Assembly (NCBI GenBank): GCA_016795565.1
Contig: JAEUGW010000039.1
Location: 1-64,000 of the forward strand
Length of the DNA stretch: 64,000 nucleotides
Origin: Opitutaceae bacterium
GTDB lineage: Bacteria > Verrucomicrobiota > Verrucomicrobiia > Opitutales > Opitutaceae
Direction of reading: 5' to 3'
Shown here piece by piece: positions 35,223-42,494 of the stretch (its first letter is position 1; each line of letters starts with the position of its first letter). The notes under the pieces are model-generated. The model saw nothing but the letters and a program-made list of their open reading frames with translations, did not search any database and was not told the DNA's origin. Made by a program: the position numbers and the translations under genes.

Positions 35223-35828
35223 TCAGTGTTCGGCTTGGCCCTGACATCCCCGGCTGACATGCTGGAGGGTGACGAAGAGGACGCGCAGATACATCGCCGG
35301 GCGACGGCATTCGCGATTTCTACCGCCAGCATACCCGCAGGGGGGCGGAAATGGGGGCGAAAACGGGTCAAAGGTTTTAGGGCTTGGGGTGGAGGGCGCC
35401 GGTTTCCAAGTCATCCTTCGTCCAATGACTACTCGCTTGGTGGTTCGGAGGTAGGCCAGGCGATTCCTCCAGGAGGGGTGATTCGGAGGGAGATGCCAGT
35501 CGCCTTTCCTCAAGTTGCAGTCACGGCAAGCGGCAACGCGGTTGCCGGCCTGATTGGCGAGTGCGTCACTCGGGAACATACACTGCGGGATCAGGTGATC
35601 GATCGTGGCGTTCTCACCGTCGATGAGAGGTGTCCCGCAATAGACGCACCTGTGCTGACTCTTCCGGAGGATGTCGTCGCGGGGACAGTTGGGTTGTGGC
35701 GAAGAGTTCAGCCTGAACCAAAGCGGCAGGGAGCTTCGCTGGAGTTTTGCCAGCACCTCCGAAAGGATTTGGCTCTTAGGGGCGGGGCAGGCTTGGCCCC
35801 GGACGGATGCGACGAGTTGGGCGGACAT
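35223..35828 (-). CDS. HNH endonuclease family protein
   Basis: A 201-residue protein with a clear HNH/zinc-knuckle core at about residues 60-110. CVYCG is followed by ATIDHLIPQ (the HNH His pair region), then NRVAACRDCNLRKGD with the second CxxC and the Asn. Such proteins are metal-dependent nucleases found alone, in restriction loci or in mobile elements. No methylase or partner is adjacent. The C-terminal 90 residues after the core are proline/arginine-rich and may be read-through into non-coding DNA, so the true function and end are uncertain. It converges on mqo with an 18 bp gap. Confidence 0.65.
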   Translation of the reverse strand: MSAQLVASVRGQACPAPKSQILSEVLAKLQRSSLPLWFRLNSSPQPNCPRDDILRKSQHRCVYCGTPLIDGENATIDHLIPQCMFPSDALANQAGNRVAACRDCNLRKGDWHLPPNHPSWRNRLAYLRTTKRVVIGRRMTWKPAPSTPSPKTFDPFSPPFPPPCGYAGGRNRECRRPAMYLRVLFVTLQHVSRGCQGQAEH

Positions 35829-36359
35829 GGATCATGGGATTGAGTTGGGTTGGGCCACCGTGTGGCGGGCTATATAACCCAGTAGAGGTCCCGGCTCGGG
35901 GAACTCCGTCGCGAGAATCCCATTACTCTGGAAGTCGGCTTATGCCGTCTCGTCTAACGTCGCCTAACTTGCCTACACGCCGCCCTTTGCCAACTGCGAA
36001 ATTCCATTATCCCAAGCGGGAGCCTGATCCATAACTTCGCGACTTGGCAAGAGACACACCTTGTCCATGGGGCATTGACTGATAGCGCGTATCCTTGGAC
36101 GACACCAGGCACAAGCTTGTGGAGCACGCCGGGAAAGTCGGTGGCATCAACGCGGTCAAAGACTGATTTTCTCACGCGAAGGCGCAACGCCGCGAAGATT
36201 GGTCCAAACCGCGGGACTCAGGTCTTTGCGGCTTTGCGTGAGAACTGCTTCTCTGGAGCTTGCTTCGCGGCTCTGCGGCTTTGCGTGAAATTCATCGATT
36301 CATTGTGTCCGCCATCGGTCTCGCCATTCGTTGAAGGTGTGGATACAACATCCCTTCCC
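35829..36359. other. Gene-poor region with repeat debris
   Basis: 531 bp without a convincing gene. At about 36097-36165 one frame reads LDDTRHKLVEHAGKVGG and ends in a stop, which looks like the C-terminal remnant of a lost gene. At 36169-36244 there is an imperfect palindrome (TTCTCACGCGAAGG... and ...GGCTTTGCGTGAGAA), and a further half copy of the GGCTTTGCGTGA word occurs near 36280. No promoter or RNA gene is recognisable. Confidence 0.45.
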
Positions 36360-36764
36360 ATGAACCGACAGATATTCCTCAACCTCCCGGTCGCCGACCT
36401 GCCCAGGTCGATGGCCTTTTTCAAGGCCCTTGGCTTCGCCCACAACCCGCAGTTCACCGGCGAGGACGCCGCCTGCATCGTCATCAGCGACACGATCCAT
36501 GTGATGCTGCTGACGCATCCCAAGTTCCGCCAGTTCACCCCCAAGGCCGTCTGCGACACGGCCAAGGCGGTCGAAGTCCTGATCAGCCTCAGCTGCGCGA
36601 ACCGCCAGGAGGTGGACGACCTCGTGGCCAAGGCCCTCGCCGCCGGTGGCACGACCTACGACAAGCCGGAGGACCTGGGCTTCATGTATTCGCACAGCTT
36701 CGTGGACCCCGACGGCCATGGCTGGGGCGTCCTCCACCTGAGCGCCCCGCCGCCGCAGTGCTGA
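36360..36764 (+). CDS. VOC family protein (glyoxalase/dioxygenase fold)
   Basis: A 134-residue single vicinal-oxygen-chelate domain. It begins QIFLNLPVADLPRSMAFFKALGF, has CIVISDTIHVMLLTHPKF in the middle and ends SFVDPDGHGWGVLHL. This resembles the small stand-alone lactoylglutathione-lyase-like proteins of the PhnB/YaeR type. ATG at 36360 fits the domain start; the upstream frame runs into repeat DNA. The substrate is unknown. Confidence 0.85.
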   Translation: MNRQIFLNLPVADLPRSMAFFKALGFAHNPQFTGEDAACIVISDTIHVMLLTHPKFRQFTPKAVCDTAKAVEVLISLSCANRQEVDDLVAKALAAGGTTYDKPEDLGFMYSHSFVDPDGHGWGVLHLSAPPPQC

Positions 36765-36780
36765 TTCGGGCGGGGTAAGA

Positions 36781-36915
36781 AGCCATCCGAATAACCTATT
36801 CCCGACCGCTTGGTTTTCTGTAGCGGCGGTCTGTGACCGCCGTCGAGCGTGGGGTGGTGATCGTTCGGCGGTCATAGACCGCCGCTACAGGGCAGGCCAT
36901 TATTCGGATAGGCTC
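36781..36915. repeat. Paired-hairpin repeat, left inverted copy flanking the rhomboid gene
   Basis: The outer sequence AGCCATCCGAATAACC is matched inversely near 36900-36914 (ATTATTCGGATAGGCT). The core 36818-36890 starts CTGTAGC, ends GCTACAG and contains two hairpins of stem GGCGGTC/GACCGCC with loops TGT and ATA. The reverse complement of 38024-38163 aligns along nearly its whole length. Confidence 0.85.
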
Positions 36916-36945
36916 TACGCGTTTCGAGCAGAGTTGTGGTCGCAA

Positions 36946-37077
36946 TTAGAGTTCATTTCAAAACCAGTCTTGTCATCGCGAGCCCGGCAGAGCCGGGCGT
37001 GGCGATCCAGCCGAAGTTCAGATGGATTGCTTCGTCGCTGCGCTCCTCGCAATGACTGGTTTTGAAATGAACTCTAA
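36946..37077. mobile_element. MITE-like element with perfect 23 bp terminal inverted repeats
   Basis: 132 bp. The left terminus 36946-36968 (TTAGAGTTCATTTCAAAACC...) and the right terminus 37055-37077 are perfect inverted repeats of 23 bp and are AT-rich. The core 36972-37056 begins GTCATCGCGAG and ends GCAATGAC, a widespread repeat word. No coding capacity, so if mobile it depends on an enzyme in trans. Confidence 0.7.
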
Positions 37078-37078
37078 G

Positions 37079-37134
37079 TGGCATGGGCAACTTTGCCCAT
37101 GAGCCGACCCCCACGGGCTGGAAGCCCGTGCCAT
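37079..37134. repeat. Paired-hairpin element upstream of rhomboid
   Basis: The outer arms TGGCA/TGCCA enclose two hairpins: CATGGGC/GCCCATG with loop AACTTT, and CACGGGCT/AGCCCGTG with loop GGA. It starts one base after the end of the 132 bp element. Confidence 0.7.
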
Positions 37135-37161
37135 CTCATTGTCCCGGTGACCTCGCCTCCG

Positions 37162-37191
37162 GGGTTGCGAACGGCGGTGTGTTCGCAACCC
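37162..37191 (+). promoter_or_regulatory. Hairpin 7 bases before the rhomboid start codon
   Basis: GGGTTGCGAAC (37162-37172) and GTTCGCAACCC (37181-37191) form a perfect 11 bp stem with a 8-base loop. It occupies the place where a ribosome-binding site would be expected for the ATG at 37199, so it may limit translation. Confidence 0.5.
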
Positions 37192-37198
37192 TGACCGC

Positions 37199-37954
37199 AT
37201 GAATCGCATGTCCCGGGCGGTGCTCGCCCTTTTGAGCGTGAACCTCGCGGTCTTTGCCGCGGGCCTGCTGGTGCCGGGGTGGCACGACCGGATCCTCGCC
37301 GCGGGCGCTTTCTGGTTTCCGGGCAACGGCAACTTCGGCGTCTGGCAGGCGGTGACCTACATGTTCCTGCACGGGGGCCTGAGCCATATCGTCTTCAACA
37401 TGTTCGCGCTCGTCTCCTTTGGCTCGATCCTGGAGCGGGAATGGGGCGCGACGCGGTTCCTGCTTTTCTACTTTCTCTGCGGCATCGGCGCCGCGCTGAT
37501 CCAGCTGGCCGTCAACTGGCACGAGGCGGGCACGCTCCACGCGCAGCTGGTTGCGGCCGGTATGTCCCCCGCGACCATCCGCGACCTGATGGCGACGGGG
37601 AGCGGAGCGGTGCCGGTCGATCCCGCCATCAGGGCCACGCTGGTCGAACTCTATCGGATCCACGCCGCGCCGATGGTCGGAGCCTCGGGGGCGATCTACG
37701 GCCTGATGGTGGCGTTCGGCTGCCTCCATCCCAACGCCAAGCTCGCCCTGGTATTCGTCCCGGTGCCGGTCGCGGCGAAGTATTTCATCCCGGCTCTGCT
37801 CGCGCTCGATCTGCTTTCCGGCGTCACGGGTTTCTCCCTCTTCGGGGCCGGCATCGCCCATTTCGCCCACCTCGGCGGCGCGGCCATCGGCTTTCTGCTG
37901 ATGCTGCTCTGGCGCCAGCGCGCGGCGGCGGCCGGGCGGGCGCTGGCGATTTAA
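37199..37954 (+). CDS. Rhomboid family intramembrane serine protease
   Basis: A 251-residue six-helix rhomboid with intact catalytic residues: nucleophile Ser in MVGASGAIYGLMV and His in FAHLGGAAIGFL. HGGLSHIVFNMFAL supplies the conserved HxxxxHxxxN, and the L1 loop LEREWGATRFL is normal. A roughly 50-residue insertion (around HEAGTLHAQLVAAGMSP) lies between TM3 and TM4. It cleaves membrane-anchored substrates within the bilayer. The gene is bracketed by inverted copies of one repeat family. Confidence 0.93.
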   Translation: MNRMSRAVLALLSVNLAVFAAGLLVPGWHDRILAAGAFWFPGNGNFGVWQAVTYMFLHGGLSHIVFNMFALVSFGSILEREWGATRFLLFYFLCGIGAALIQLAVNWHEAGTLHAQLVAAGMSPATIRDLMATGSGAVPVDPAIRATLVELYRIHAAPMVGASGAIYGLMVAFGCLHPNAKLALVFVPVPVAAKYFIPALLALDLLSGVTGFSLFGAGIAHFAHLGGAAIGFLLMLLWRQRAAAAGRALAI

Positions 37955-38023
37955 CCCAAAGACGCCAGGCACCCGTTCAATACGGTGGAGCCAACGGTCG
38001 AAGCCGGATTGCGCGCCAGCCTT

Positions 38024-38163
38024 AGAGCCGATCCGAATAACGGCCTGTCCTGTAGCGGCGGTCTATGACCGCCGAACGATCACCACTCCACACTCGACGG
38101 CGGTCATAGACCGCCGCTACAGAAAAAACCAGTCTGCCGGGAATAGGTTGTTCGGCCAGGCTC
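38024..38163. repeat. Paired-hairpin repeat, right inverted copy flanking the rhomboid gene
   Basis: The core 38050-38122 (CTGTAGC...GCTACAG) has two hairpins GGCGGTC/GACCGCC whose 4-base centres TATG and CATA are complementary. The outer parts contain ATCCGAATAACGGCCTG and GGGAATAGGTTGTTCGGCC. It is an inverted copy of 36781-36915. Its end abuts the stop codon of the YihY gene at 38164. Confidence 0.85.
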
Positions 38164-39624
38164 CTAGGCCTGGCCTTTCACGGGGAAGGGGGCGTAGGTC
38201 TGGCTGGGTTGCAGGTCCTCGATGAGTTCGTCGAGGCTGCGGCCGCCCAGCGCGGAGGGCAGGGCCTCGGCGAGGCGGCGGTGGTAGAGGGCGAGGACGG
38301 GGTCCACGTTGTCGAGGAGGCCGGCGGTGGGGGCCTCGCCGTAGTTCTCAAACTCACGCCGGAACTCCTCCAGCGTGATCTGGTCGAGCGGGCGCGCCGG
38401 CTGATAGCGGAAATCGTTGGGGTCGGCGCCCTCGGCGGGGGGCAGCTCGGCGATGAGCCGGATGTCGCTGAGGCGGTTGAGGCTCTCGTTGAGGATCTGC
38501 GACGGCACGCGGATGAGCGCGGCGAGCTCGGTGACGGAATAGGCGGGGGCGGCGACCTTGAAGCGGCGGGCGATGAGCAGGAGCACGACCAGCGACATGC
38601 TCTCCCGGGTGGCGTGGTTGAGGCTGTGCCAGGCGGTCTGGCTGCTGCGGTAGCGGACGTTCTGCACGGCGTAGGTGATTTGCCCGCCGACGAGCACGAA
38701 GAACCAGAAAACATACAGGCCGATCATCAGGATGGGCATGATGCTGACCGAGCCGTAGAGGCTCTTGGAGAGGACGACGCGCTTGAAGTAGAGAAAGGCG
38801 AGGTAGTTGTTGAGGAAGAGCAGGCCGGTGACGATGACCGCGCCGAGGAGCGCGGCGCGCCAGCGCACGCGGGTGTGCGGGACGATGCGGTAGAACAGCG
38901 TCAGGATGGACACGAGCAGGAGGACGGAGCCGGAGGGCAGCATCCAGACGAACAGGCTCTTCAGTTGCGCGCCGAGGGGTATCTTCTCGAAGAAGACATT
39001 GAGGAAGGCGCCGGCGGAGAGCAGCGTGAGCGAGGTGAAGAAGAGCAGGGCGCCGAGCGTGATGACGCTCCAGTAATAGACGATGCGGGCGAGCAGGCTG
39101 CGGCCGCGGCGCACGCCCCAGATGTCATTGAAGGTGTTCTCGATCGTGGTGAACAGCCCGATGACGATGAGGAACAGGGTGAGGATGCCGATCAGGCCGG
39201 CGGCGCCGGAGCGGGAGTTGCTGATGAAGTTGTTGAGGAGCTGCACCATCTCGGGGGTGGCCGCCGCCGCCGTGCCGGCGGCGGGGTCCGCGGCCTGGTC
39301 GTATTGGGCCACCTGCGGGGCGATGAAGCTGATGATGCGGTTGAGCCCCTGGGCGGCGAAGGAGGGATCCTGGTTGCCCAGGGCAAACCCCGAGATGAGG
39401 ACGGCGATGGCCACGAGCGGGCCGAGCGCGAGCAGCGAGTTGAAGCTCAGGGCGGCGGCGCGGATGGCCACATGCATCTCGTGCAGGCCGGACAGCGTGA
39501 TGGAGACGACGCGCAGAAACGCGTAGCCCCGGCTCTGCAGGGAGCGGTCGCGGGTCAGGCCCGCCGCCCAGATGTCGTGGGTCCAGAGGCGGCGGAGCCG
39601 GGCCAGAAGGGTGGGCAGCGGCAT
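38164..39624 (-). CDS. YihY/BrkB family membrane protein
   Basis: A 486-residue protein. The first 330 residues form the YihY/UPF0761 six-helix core (AALSFNSLLALGPLVAIAV, TTIENTFNDIWGVRRGRS, SVSIMPILMIGLYVFWFFV, ITYAVQNVRY). A C-terminal cytoplasmic part of about 150 residues has a winged-helix-like segment (YSVTELAALIRVPSQILNES). Fusion of this core to a small regulatory-looking tail occurs in many bacteria. The biochemical function is not established. The gene starts 28 bp after the GYF_2 protein gene and is probably in its operon. Confidence 0.9.
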   Translation of the reverse strand: MPLPTLLARLRRLWTHDIWAAGLTRDRSLQSRGYAFLRVVSITLSGLHEMHVAIRAAALSFNSLLALGPLVAIAVLISGFALGNQDPSFAAQGLNRIISFIAPQVAQYDQAADPAAGTAAAATPEMVQLLNNFISNSRSGAAGLIGILTLFLIVIGLFTTIENTFNDIWGVRRGRSLLARIVYYWSVITLGALLFFTSLTLLSAGAFLNVFFEKIPLGAQLKSLFVWMLPSGSVLLLVSILTLFYRIVPHTRVRWRAALLGAVIVTGLLFLNNYLAFLYFKRVVLSKSLYGSVSIMPILMIGLYVFWFFVLVGGQITYAVQNVRYRSSQTAWHSLNHATRESMSLVVLLLIARRFKVAAPAYSVTELAALIRVPSQILNESLNRLSDIRLIAELPPAEGADPNDFRYQPARPLDQITLEEFRREFENYGEAPTAGLLDNVDPVLALYHRRLAEALPSALGGRSLDELIEDLQPSQTYAPFPVKGQA

Positions 39625-39652
39625 GAGCGGACCGGGAGCGCGCCGGGTGCGC

Positions 39653-40435
39653 TCAGGAGTAAGCCACGGTGGCGAGCATCGCCATGCCGCCGAGGCCCAG
39701 GAGGGCCGCCACGGCGAGCGGGATATAGCTCAGGAAAATCGTGCAGAAATACAGCCCGGTCGAACCGGCGGCCACCGCGATCATGGGCGTGAGCTGCCCT
39801 TGGGTCATGAACAGGAAGCCGAGGAAACCCAGGCCGAACACGGCGCGGAAACGGACGAAGGGGTAGATCGTGATGACTCCGAGCAGGAGCAGAATCCCGA
39901 TGAACGCATCGGCAATGCCGAGATAGACGAAGGGCTTGTCCGCCAGCTTGGCGAAATCCAGGGCGATCACCAGATCGATGCTGGGCAGGATCAGCGCGAT
40001 GGCGCTGAGCAGGGAGATGATGGCGGCGGAGCGCGTGCCCCATTGCGCGGCCTTCATCATCTGCTCGCCCTTGTCCTTCTTGCCCTTGGTCTCGTCGGTC
40101 TTGCCCTCGGCGGCGGCGAGGAATTCCTGCACGGTGATGGCTGGGGCGCTGTCGGTCTTCTCCTCGTTGACGGAGACGAATTCCTTCTGCTTGAAGCCCA
40201 TCTTCTTCTTCTCGGGCCAGAGGGCGGATTTGAGCGGCGGGTGGGAGCCGATCTGCAGCCACTGCTCGGAGGCGGCGTCGTAGAAGTAGGTTTCAGGGGT
40301 GAGGCCCTTGGCGGGGTCCTGGCTCTCGGTCAGCGAACGGAGCTGCTCCATCGAGAAGGGGCCGCGCGCTTCGGTGTCGTTGAGGCCGCGGATGTAGTAT
40401 TCCGGGCCGGTGGGGTCTGAGGAGCCGCCGGACAT
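39653..40435 (-). CDS. GYF_2 (DUF4339) domain membrane protein
   Basis: 260 residues. An N-terminal GYF_2 domain (YYIRGLNDTEARGPFSMEQL...PETYFYDAASEQWLQI) is followed by a linker rich in K/E, then four hydrophobic segments (IISLLSAIALILPSIDLVI to AVAALLGLGGMAMLAT). GYF_2 domains bind proline-rich peptides or act as protein adaptors at the membrane. ATG at 40435 is preferred; an upstream Met at 40489 adds a basic stretch with no similarity. Function unknown. Confidence 0.8.
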   Translation of the reverse strand: MSGGSSDPTGPEYYIRGLNDTEARGPFSMEQLRSLTESQDPAKGLTPETYFYDAASEQWLQIGSHPPLKSALWPEKKKMGFKQKEFVSVNEEKTDSAPAITVQEFLAAAEGKTDETKGKKDKGEQMMKAAQWGTRSAAIISLLSAIALILPSIDLVIALDFAKLADKPFVYLGIADAFIGILLLLGVITIYPFVRFRAVFGLGFLGFLFMTQGQLTPMIAVAAGSTGLYFCTIFLSYIPLAVAALLGLGGMAMLATVAYS

Positions 40436-40496
40436 AGTGCGGTCATGTTGCGGCTCGGACGGGGCGCGGCAAGAGCGAAGTGCCGCCACCGGGGCC

Positions 40497-42284
40497 TCAC
40501 ATGCGCGCCAAATCGGTGCGGAGGCCGAGCAGGTGCAGGCCGGTCTCGAGCTCGATGAGCGTGCGGTGGCAGAGGAGCAGGCGGCGGGCGCGCACGGCCG
40601 GATCGTCCACGATGACCTTGTCGGCGGCGTAGAAGGCGCTGAACTCGCCGGCGAGCTCGTAGAGGTAGAGGCTGAGAAAATGCGGGCGCAGCGTGGTGGT
40701 GGCGAGCTGGGTGGCGTCGGAGAATTTCACCAGCTTGCGGGCGAGGGCGAGCTCCTGCGGCGACTCGGGCGCGGTGGCGGCGTCGGCCACCGGCATGGTG
40801 GCGCCGCCGTCGCCGGCGACCATGGGATTGTTGGCGTCGAGCCCGGCCTTGCGGAAGATGGAGCGGATGCGCGAGACGGCGTAGAGCAGGTAGGCGGCGG
40901 TGTTGCCCTCGAGGGAGATCATCTTGTCCCAGGAGAACACATAGTCGCTGGAGCGGTTCTGCGAGAGGTCGGCGTATTGCACGGAGGCGACGCCGACGAC
41001 GTCGGCGATGGCGCGGCGCTCGGCCTCGGGGAAATCCGGGTTCTTTACGCTGACGAGCTGGTAGGAGCGCTCCTTCGCCTCGTCGAGCAGGGCCTTCAGG
41101 CGGATGATGCCACCGTCGCGGGTCTTGAGGGCCTTGCCATCCTCGCCATTGACGGAGCCGAAGGTGACGTGGTGCAGCTCGGGCAGGCGGTAATTTTTTG
41201 CCGCGAACCATTTCCGGACGGTGAGGTAGAGCTGCTCGAAGTGGTCGGCCTGGCGGAAATCGGTGACGACGATGATGCCGTCCACCTTGAAATGTTCGGC
41301 GCGGTAGAGCGCGGTCGCGAGGTCGCTGGAGGCGTAGTTGGCGGCGCCGTCCTTCTTGCGGATGATGAAGGGCTGCTTGGCGAAGCGCGGGTGCTCCGGG
41401 TGGAAGACCACCAGCGCGCCCTCGCTCGGTTGGGCGAGGCCGGTCTCGGCGAGTTCGCGGTAGATGTGCCCGACCTTGTCGTTGTAGAAGCTCTCGCCGA
41501 GCATGGCGTCGAACCGGATGCCGAGGCGGTCGTAGATTTCCTGAAAGGCGGCGAGGGAGACGTCGTTGATCCTCTTCCAAATCGCGAGGCTGCCGGCATC
41601 GCCGGCCTGGAGCTTGACGAGTTCCTGCTGGGCTTCGGCGAGCACGGCGGGATCGGCCTCGGCGGCGGTGTTGCCGACCTTGTAGAGGCGCTCGAACTCC
41701 TCGAGCGGATCGGCGGCGAGCGCGGCGGGATCGAGGTGGCGCCGGTAGGCCCAGATGAGCTTGCCGAATTGCGTGCCCCAGTCGCCGATATGGTTGTCGC
41801 GGATCACAGTCGCACCGCTGAAGGCGAGCAGGCGGCAGATGGCCTCGCCGATGACGGCCGAGCGCAGGTGGCCGACGTGCATCTGCTTGGCCGTGTTGGG
41901 CGAGGAGTAGTCCACGATCCAGGTCTGGCCGCAGCGGGCGCTGGCGGCGCCGGTCTGCAGGTGCTCCTCGGAATCGTAGGTCTGGAGCCAGCCGAGCAGG
42001 GCGGCGGGTTTCAGGCGGAAATTAAGGAATCCCGGACCGGCGAGGGAGATGTCATATTGCTCCTGCAGCGCGCCCAGTTTTTCGACCAGTTGTTGGCCGA
42101 CGGCGCGCGGGTTTAGCTTTTCGCGCTTGGCGAAGGCGAGGGCGCCGTTGGCCTGAAAATCCCCGTTGGCCGGATCGGCCACCCGCACCTCGGGCTGGAA
42201 GCCCCGGTCGGTCAAACCGAGCTCGGCGGCAGCGGCCCGCAAGGCGGTATCGAGGTGGCTGGCGACGTTGAAGGGCAGGGACAT
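40497..42284 (-). CDS. argS: Arginyl-tRNA synthetase
   Basis: A 595-residue class Ia synthetase charging tRNA-Arg. It has an N-terminal Add-1 domain, and the HIGH-equivalent HVGH in AKQMHVGHLRSAVIG. The KMSKS loop is replaced by GKALKTRDGG, as usual in ArgRS. A C-terminal DALR anticodon-binding domain ends LHLLGLRTDLARM. It lies 61 bp upstream of the GYF_2 gene and diverges from the pyrimidine phosphorylase gene. Confidence 0.97.
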   Translation of the reverse strand: MSLPFNVASHLDTALRAAAAELGLTDRGFQPEVRVADPANGDFQANGALAFAKREKLNPRAVGQQLVEKLGALQEQYDISLAGPGFLNFRLKPAALLGWLQTYDSEEHLQTGAASARCGQTWIVDYSSPNTAKQMHVGHLRSAVIGEAICRLLAFSGATVIRDNHIGDWGTQFGKLIWAYRRHLDPAALAADPLEEFERLYKVGNTAAEADPAVLAEAQQELVKLQAGDAGSLAIWKRINDVSLAAFQEIYDRLGIRFDAMLGESFYNDKVGHIYRELAETGLAQPSEGALVVFHPEHPRFAKQPFIIRKKDGAANYASSDLATALYRAEHFKVDGIIVVTDFRQADHFEQLYLTVRKWFAAKNYRLPELHHVTFGSVNGEDGKALKTRDGGIIRLKALLDEAKERSYQLVSVKNPDFPEAERRAIADVVGVASVQYADLSQNRSSDYVFSWDKMISLEGNTAAYLLYAVSRIRSIFRKAGLDANNPMVAGDGGATMPVADAATAPESPQELALARKLVKFSDATQLATTTLRPHFLSLYLYELAGEFSAFYAADKVIVDDPAVRARRLLLCHRTLIELETGLHLLGLRTDLARM

Positions 42285-42335
42285 CGGGGCATTGAGGAAT
42301 TGCGCTTGGCTTTGAGCAAGAAGGATTTTGGCGGG

Positions 42336-42363
42336 TTGCAGGAAATGTAAATTGGCGTATTAT
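42336..42363 (+). promoter_or_regulatory. Putative sigma-70 promoter of the phosphorylase gene
   Basis: TTGCAG (42336-42341) and TATTAT (42358-42363) are spaced by 16 bases in an AT-rich patch. Transcription would begin near 42370, which argues against the in-frame ATG at 42369 and for the start at 42495. Confidence 0.5.
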
Positions 42364-42494
42364 ATCGCATGCAAAGCGCCGCAAATCCGGTCCTGAAGCC
42401 GGACATTTTGGTCTCGACAAAACTGGCAAAACCCATTGCCTCTGCGAGCTTTGCGCCGCACGGCGCGCTCCCTCCGACATCCATTGTGCCTTCC

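Noticed and set aside
35226-35843. A plus-strand frame opposite the HNH gene
   Set aside because: The HNH metal-binding motifs are on the minus strand, and the plus frame has no recognisable motif.
36946-37077. Insertion sequence with its own transposase
   Set aside because: The element is 132 bp and has no coding capacity; only a MITE-like label is supportable.
36781-37191. Possible CRISPR array
   Set aside because: The repeats are palindromes of different families and lengths, without regular spacers or cas genes.
42369-42494. N-terminal extension of the pyrimidine phosphorylase
   Set aside because: The likely transcription start from the promoter at 42336-42363 is at about 42370, and the extension has no family counterpart.
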